DNA from: Proteromonas lacertae
Taxonomy: Eukaryota; Sar; Bigyra; Opalinata; Proteromonadidae
NCBI GenBank assembly: GCA_002245135.1
Contig: NGBS01000583.1
Coordinates: 186,001 to 250,000 of the forward strand
DNA length: 64,000 bases
Direction: 5' to 3'
Shown here: positions 58,488 to 64,000 of the stretch, one piece after another
How the letters are laid out: every line of letters starts with the position of its first letter
How positions within the stretch are numbered: position 1 is the first letter of the stretch
Program-made: the position numbers and the translations under genes
The notes under the pieces: generated by a model
Told to the model about the DNA's origin: nothing
The model's input: the letters and a program-made list of their open reading frames with translations, nothing else
The model's database searches: none

Positions 58488-58614
58488 TTTTTATTACCGA
58501 AACGGCTATTTTGCATAATTAAAATGAATAAAGTGAATTTTCATAGTCAATAAACAGTATTAAAAAAAATGATTCAATTTAAAACAATATTATTACGAAA
58601 AGTAGTCAATTTCT

Positions 58615-59936
58615 TTATACTGGATTAACAGTAGTTATTTCATTCTCTAATAATCCTTCTTTCTCTTGTGGTTTATTACCAGTCTTACACAAGCCATTAA
58701 CTCCAATAAGAGAAAAGATGAAATACGCAGCACATATTATACATCCATACATATTAAATACTGACAAATGGTAATTCATATCAGTATAAAATGGATAAAT
58801 ACCATCACAAGTATCTTCATCAATGCTCACTGCTTTACACTATAATAGAAATAGAATAGAATAGTATATATACATTATCACCAACTTTTTCACTTTTACA
58901 ACACTGTTTGAAAGTCTCAGAATAATTATCAACAGTAACTCCAGTGAATAGATAACTAAAAGCAACTGTTAATGAAATAATAGAAACATAGAAAAACAAA
59001 TTATTATCTTTTTCTGTCATTTTAAATATCAATTTTAAACTAACTGAAAATAGGAATAAAAATATTGCAATAACCATCCAAACAATACATCTTTTCTGTT
59101 GTAATAAATGATAACCATAACTACCAGAAATTGCAAAATAATAGACAGTTGCACCTACAAATACTGCTGACATTGTCTATTAAATAATATATAAATGATA
59201 TATATATACTCCTAATAAAACAAATACAATGTTTTGTTTGTGTTGATTACTTTCTTCAATTTCTTTCATTGATTCTACTGATAATTTCTCTGAACTGCTC
59301 CTCACAAACTCTTTTACTAAATCTTTAATTGTAAATGGATAAACAATCTATTCATTATATATAATAATAATATATACAGCTAAAATTACATAAATTACAC
59401 TCAAAATCAAAGCAACATCAAAATATTCATTAATATAATCTTCACTTACAGCTTTAAAGAATTCTAAAGAATCACATTTATATTCTTCATGAGCATAATT
59501 ACATCTATTGTCAGTAGCAGTAGTGTTGGAATTACAACACAAATCAAAAGTTTGATGGAAATAATCAGATGTATTTAATGTACATACAAATAGAATTACA
59601 GTGGTGAATAGAATGATAATACCTGAAATAAGTCTATTTAAATAATATAAATTAGATAACTTTAATATACCCTGTAATTAAAGCAGTACCAATATATCCA
59701 CATGCCTCATTTCCAGTAAAACTCATGAAATATCCTGCTATTCTTTTTGTGAATATTATAGAAACTACAACTGACATTATTATCAAAACTGCACAAAATA
59801 TTAAAGCCAATGGTTGACCAACTGATATGACATTTACTCCTATCTACTTCAAACAAATACGAATACCATATGTTCTTCTTAATGTGATCAAGTGTATACC
59901 AAAAGCAAACATTGTAACAGCTATAATCTGATTCAT
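58615..59936 (-). CDS. Polytopic membrane protein of unknown function (about 8 TM helices)
   Basis: Start at ATG 59934-59936; later exons join through introns near 59639-59672, 59349-59378, 59177-59208 and 58842-58875. Hydrophobic helices: near 59920, 59800, 59700-59600, 59400, 59190-59150, 59080, 58980 and 58740. A Cys-rich extracytoplasmic loop (CCNSNTTATDNRCNYAHEEYKC) sits between helices 3 and 4, and another Cys pair between 7 and 8. The C-terminus ends EKEGLLENEITTVNPV with an acidic dileucine (EKEGLL) typical of endolysosomal sorting. The first junction near 59845 is not clean: an in-frame TAG requires a very short intron or a frame displacement. No family recognised; tetraspanin-like loops but too many helices. 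Confidence 0.65.
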
Positions 59937-60158
59937 TATAAAAATAGTGAGTATACCACTTGTAAAATCAAATTAACGTATTGTGCTAATCGCGGACACT
60001 TGATTCCATCAGATGAAATTTCTTCTATCATATTAAAATATCCTGAAATCGAAATAGAAGAGATTTTAAATAGGATTGTAATGAAAACGACTATGTTTTT
60101 ATTGTTTTTGGGATAACACAATTAAAATATGTATTAATGAACTTTATTATACATATAT

Positions 60159-61797
60159 TTACCTTCGCTTACCTCCCCTATGTCTTGGCTGTCTTTTAGA
60201 ATCTTTTAGCAAAAATTCAGGTATTTCTTGATCTGCTTCTTCCAGTTTATCGATTAAGCTAGTAGCCATACCACTACAACTCTCGTTATAGAAGGATATA
60301 GCAAATCCATGATTTCCAGCTCTACCTGTTCTACCAATACGATGAATATAATAATCTATGTTATTAGGTAAATCATAATTAATCACATATGTTACATTGG
60401 GAATATCCAATCCTCTTGCAGCAACATCAGTTGCTAACAATATCGAAATTGATCCATTTCTAAATTGTTTCAATGCATAATTCCTTTCTTCTTGGTCTTT
60501 ATCTGAATGAATAGCAATACAATTAACATTGTAACTCTGTCTTAATCGATTCTCTAATACATCAGCTGTTCTCTTCATATTAGTAAATATTAACATCTTT
60601 TCTTCAGGATGTTCATTTATTATTTCCATTAAAGCATTTTCTTTCTCATTTTCATTCACATACTTTACGATTTGATCAATATCTTCAGCTGCTGAACCAA
60701 CAACACCAATTGCTAAAAATAAATAATTATTTAAAAAGTTTTGTGCTAATAATTGTATTTCTTTTGGGAAAGTTGCACTAAACATATAAGTCTGTCTTTC
60801 TTTAGGCATATCACTATCAAATACAATCTGTTTAATTTGAGGTTCAAATCCCATATCTAACATTCTATCAGCTTCGTCAAATATTAAATATTTTATTCCA
60901 CTAAATGACACTTTACCTCTTTCAAAGAAATCTACTAATCTTCCAGGAGTACCAATGATTATATCAGCACCTTTCTCCACTTCTTTACATTGATCTTTGA
61001 ATGGAACACCACCATATACTGCAACAGGAAAAATGCCAGTCAAATAACAATATTTATTAGCTTCTTTAAATATCTGTTCAGCTAATTCTCTAGTTGGTGC
61101 AACAATTAAGGCTGTTGGATAAATACGATGATCTGGAGCTGGATTAACTCCTGCACCTTCACGAAGTAAACCGCTAATTAGTGGAAATAAATATCCACCA
61201 GTTTTACCCGATCCTGTTTGTGCACATGCCATTATATCTCTTCTATGAAGAGCTATTGGTATTGAATACTTTTGTACTGGTGTTGGTTTTGTGAATTTAC
61301 TTCTAGTGATATTTGCCATTAATTCTTTTCCTAATTCTTCTTCTTTGAATTCTTCTATTGGATCTGGTACATCTTCTCCTGATACTTCTACTGGTATATC
61401 ATCATACTATCATATTTAATATTAACAAATATATACTTTATCAAAATTTATTCCTGATGTTAATTCATTAATACCAAATAAAGATTTTTCAATTAATGAA
61501 CTTGGTACTTTAAACCCATGAAAACCTTTTTCATTGACTGGATTTACATAATTATAATGATGATGATATGTTGGTCTAGAATCTGGTGCAGAATCATAAT
61601 TCCAACGATTATTCAAATTTGTTGGACGGTATGCCTGTTGTGGTCTATAGGAGGAAAATGTTCGAGGTGAAGGTGGAATTTGTTGAGAATTTGAATTTGT
61701 AGGAGTTGAAGCCTGATTTCTCTTATGTGGAGGTATATATGCAGATCCTATTGATACATAAAATAATAATGGAAAAAACAATACCTGAACTACTCAT
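60159..61797 (-). CDS. DEAD-box RNA helicase, DDX3/Ded1 type
   Basis: Three exons: ATG 61795-61797, introns 61748-61784 and 61407-61436, stop 60159-60161. N-terminus has the eIF4E/initiation-linked SAYIPPHKR motif and a Ser/Pro/Tyr-rich low-complexity stretch, then GINFDKYDDIPVEVSG, a DDX3 hallmark. Helicase core: Q motif KFTKPTPVQ, motif I AQTGSGKT, Ia PTRELA, Ib TPGRL, II DEAD, III SAT, IV MLIFTN, V RGLDIPNV, VI HRIGRTGR. Tail PRHRGGKRR is RGG-like. Ded1/DDX3 unwinds structured 5' leaders during translation initiation and joins stress granules. All catalytic motifs intact. Divergent from the downstream gene with ~120 bp between starts. Confidence 0.95.
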
Positions 61798-61917
61798 TTA
61801 AAGAAAAATGAGAATTTTGAAAATACGGATAAATACAATGTATTTACTGTATTAAAAAAAGTTTGACATAGTTTGACTGTTTGTTTTTCAATTTGAAGTT
61901 TTTGAAATAGACAGACA

Positions 61918-63465
61918 ATGGTATCTTTAAATAATGCTATATATCGAATAGGACACGATTGATGTGACAGCCTTTCATGACCAAATAGACTATCTTGTTG
62001 TATATAAAATCCCGCCATTACTTTATAGGATGGATTTAAACAAAAGTCTTTGAAAACGTCAAAAGAACAATGGATTGACATAATTGATGAATTATTTAAA
62101 GCACAAAAGGCTGATTTCTTAATCAACATACCTGCTTATAAAGATATGGCTAAAATGTTGAGTCATAAGCAAATATCAGGTGATGAAGAAATGAATGAGA
62201 TGTATCTTTGTGTATGTCATTTCATATTACTTTATGGACATTCAATTAACATCACTAAACAGTTTGTATATTTATACATTTATATATTCTGTGTATAGTT
62301 AAGATTGTTAATACATATTACCAAGAAGAAATCATTCGTATGGTTAACTAACGAAAATAAACTAGCAAATCAATTTGAGAAATACTTCTATCCTTTATCA
62401 TCTTCATTTGAAGTTAATATGTTAAATATGTATTTATTCTTACTAAGAACAGTCAAAGTAATGGGATTATATTGTAAAAAGGAAGATATGATCCAATACA
62501 GCTTATACATTATGAAATTCCTACAAGATTCACACTTACCTTCAATAATAATGAATAATATTGAAATATCTAATGAATTATTGCCCAAAATAATACAATC
62601 AAAGAGATGTATTGATGATCCAATAAGATATGCTAAATATATTACTACATTATCAATTATTGAGGTATTATTATCAATATCTCATTTTTTACCTGAGAAA
62701 TATCGATTGAATGTCAATTCAAATCTCATAACTCAAAATGTTTATAATTCTATGCAATTAATTATTAATAATGTTGATTCAATGAAGAATAAAAGCAATC
62801 CTAAACTGTTAGAAATATTGCATTATTTAATATCAATAATTTTAACAGGAACAAACAAATGTGATTGGTTGAATAGTGAAAATGACAAAAATAATTGGAC
62901 GATATTGATAGTACAATTAGAAGTGTATTTAAGAAGTATTTATTTAAGTATTGATTCTAATGAAGAAGAGAGTAAAGAGATTTATGATTTATTATTACTG
63001 ACTGTAGCTTCAATTGATAATTATACACATCCAAAATATCATAATTTATTATTACAATCTTATTATGTAGATAGTGAAAATAAAGTGAGTAATAATGAAA
63101 AGAAAGACAGTGTATTGTATTTGGTGAGTATAACTGAGTTTATACAGAAGTATCTGAATGAAAATGAGTTAGATGATTTGATAATGAACAGAATTACCTA
63201 TAATCAAATGAATATTTATTCTAAAGAGATTATATTGATGAGTCATTATGTTATTATGTTATCTTTCTCACTCAAACTTAACCCTATATTACAGTTCCAC
63301 ATATTAAACGCATTAAAGGATCAATCAACTGTATTATTCCAGAAAGTATTGAAGCTATTCTTGGTAATACAGAAAGAATTAGCGTTGATAAACAAAAGTT
63401 TGGTAGATGGTGTGAAATTGAGTGTAAACGAATTACAAAACCTCATGAAGCCAACAAGTGTATAA
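61918..63465 (+). CDS. Helical protein of unknown function; first coding exon is only the ATG
   Basis: Exons 61918-61920 (just ATG), 61952-61999, 62029-62264 and 62299-63465, through introns of 31, 29 and 34 nt, all GTAT...TAG. Joined: MDTIDVTAFHDQIDYLVDGF..., ~484 residues, entirely helical with repeated leucine/isoleucine patterns (armadillo/HEAT-like appearance) and no signal or TM helix. I do not recognise the family. The start is supported because the ATG followed directly by GTATCTTT and the TAG|GACACG acceptor give an open frame into the long exon, whereas the ATG at 62030 runs into a stop. Possibly nuclear or trafficking factor; no function proposed. Confidence 0.65.
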
Positions 63466-64000
63466 TTAATATATAAACTATTTTCTATATATGTTTATGG
63501 TTTAAAATAAGATATTTTCTTGATAATGCATGATTAAATGAATCCATAGATGATATAGTATAAAAATGCAAAGCATTTGCAATAATAAACATATTTAAAT
63601 GTAATGGTAAATAATTCTCGTTAATAAAGAACGAATTTGAAGAAACACATAAACAGTTACATAGTTATAACATCTTACTTCTATTATATTATTGAGTATT
63701 TGTTCTGAGAATATTGAGAATTGTCTCAAATCTTAAGAATAAAAGAAGATGATGAAGAAATCTTACTAAGAAGATTCGAATCTTTAGGCTTGGCTTGGAA
63801 TAATTCCGTTTCAGAACTTAACAAGCTTTACCCCCTTCCAAAAATTTGAATTATATAGGAATTCTATACTGCAATTTTAAGCCCCAAAACCTTAAAGGTT
63901 TTTAAAAACCTCCAAAAAACATAGTGTTGAAGGGAAGTGATCCTACCCTTCCTATAAAGTGCTAACCTAATATTTATATCTTATCACTCAATTCTGGAAC
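63466..64000 (+). other. Intergenic end of window, possible coding fragment
   Basis: Mostly AT-rich. Between ~63735 and 63850 the plus strand is open and protein-like (KEDDEEILLRRFESLGLAW) before TGA; composition then becomes richer in C. It could be an exon of a gene running off the window or a remnant. No recognisable family. Confidence 0.25.

Overview
This is nuclear DNA of a eukaryote, most likely a single-celled protist. It is strongly AT-rich, densely packed with genes on both strands, and full of very short spliceosomal introns (about 23-65 nt, nearly all starting GTAT and ending TAG). Gene content is eukaryotic: nucleoporin SEH1, DDX3/Ded1 helicase, WDR33/FY 3'-end processing factor, LITAF, RING and alpha-kinase proteins, and an LYRM2-like mitochondrial LYR protein that points to a mitochondrion-type organelle. 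A membrane pyrophosphatase, a legumain and a four-repeat cyclic-nucleotide-gated channel are also present. I cannot assign the lineage from the sequence alone. TAA, TAG and TGA all appear to end genes.

Layout. 0-5 kb: 3' end of an H+-PPase, a RING protein, a WDR33-like protein with C-terminal zinc knuckles, and a secreted legumain. 5-7.6 kb (minus): a pseudokinase-LRR protein. 7.9-15.5 kb (minus): one giant type I surface protein (signal peptide, Thr/Pro stalk, filamin-like Ig region, several dozen Cys-rich repeats, TM helix, short tail). 15.6-17.2 kb (minus): an alpha-kinase ending in a CaaX-like box. 17.8-25.1 kb: a CNGK-type channel with four channel-plus-cNBD repeats on one chain. 25.2-33.6 kb: three more pseudokinase-LRR loci (one decayed), a cytidine deaminase and a receptor relic. 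33.6-43.5 kb: a 1.9-kb segmental duplication carrying an EGF-like secreted protein gene, bracketing a large cilium-like unknown protein, a LITAF protein and an EFL1 C-terminal half. 43.4-54 kb: SEH1, an EF-hand/LRR protein, a class 3 lipase, coiled-coil proteins and a PH-domain protein. 54.2-63.5 kb: a putative-Ig/cadherin-like receptor, LYRM2, a polytopic membrane protein, DDX3 and a helical unknown.

Many products are secreted, cell-surface or signalling proteins (receptor-like proteins, pseudokinase-LRR family, alpha-kinase, cyclic-nucleotide channel), so the region looks rich in environmental sensing genes. Three features stand out. First, about two dozen conserved reading frames are displaced by one base (nearly always +1), clustered in certain genes and absent from others. 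Second, two non-GT introns with a U12-like ATATC start lie in the giant surface gene. Third, the duplicated EGF-like genes have practically identical non-coding flanks but sharply different short patches inside the coding region. Exon joins below were made by eye and need transcript confirmation.
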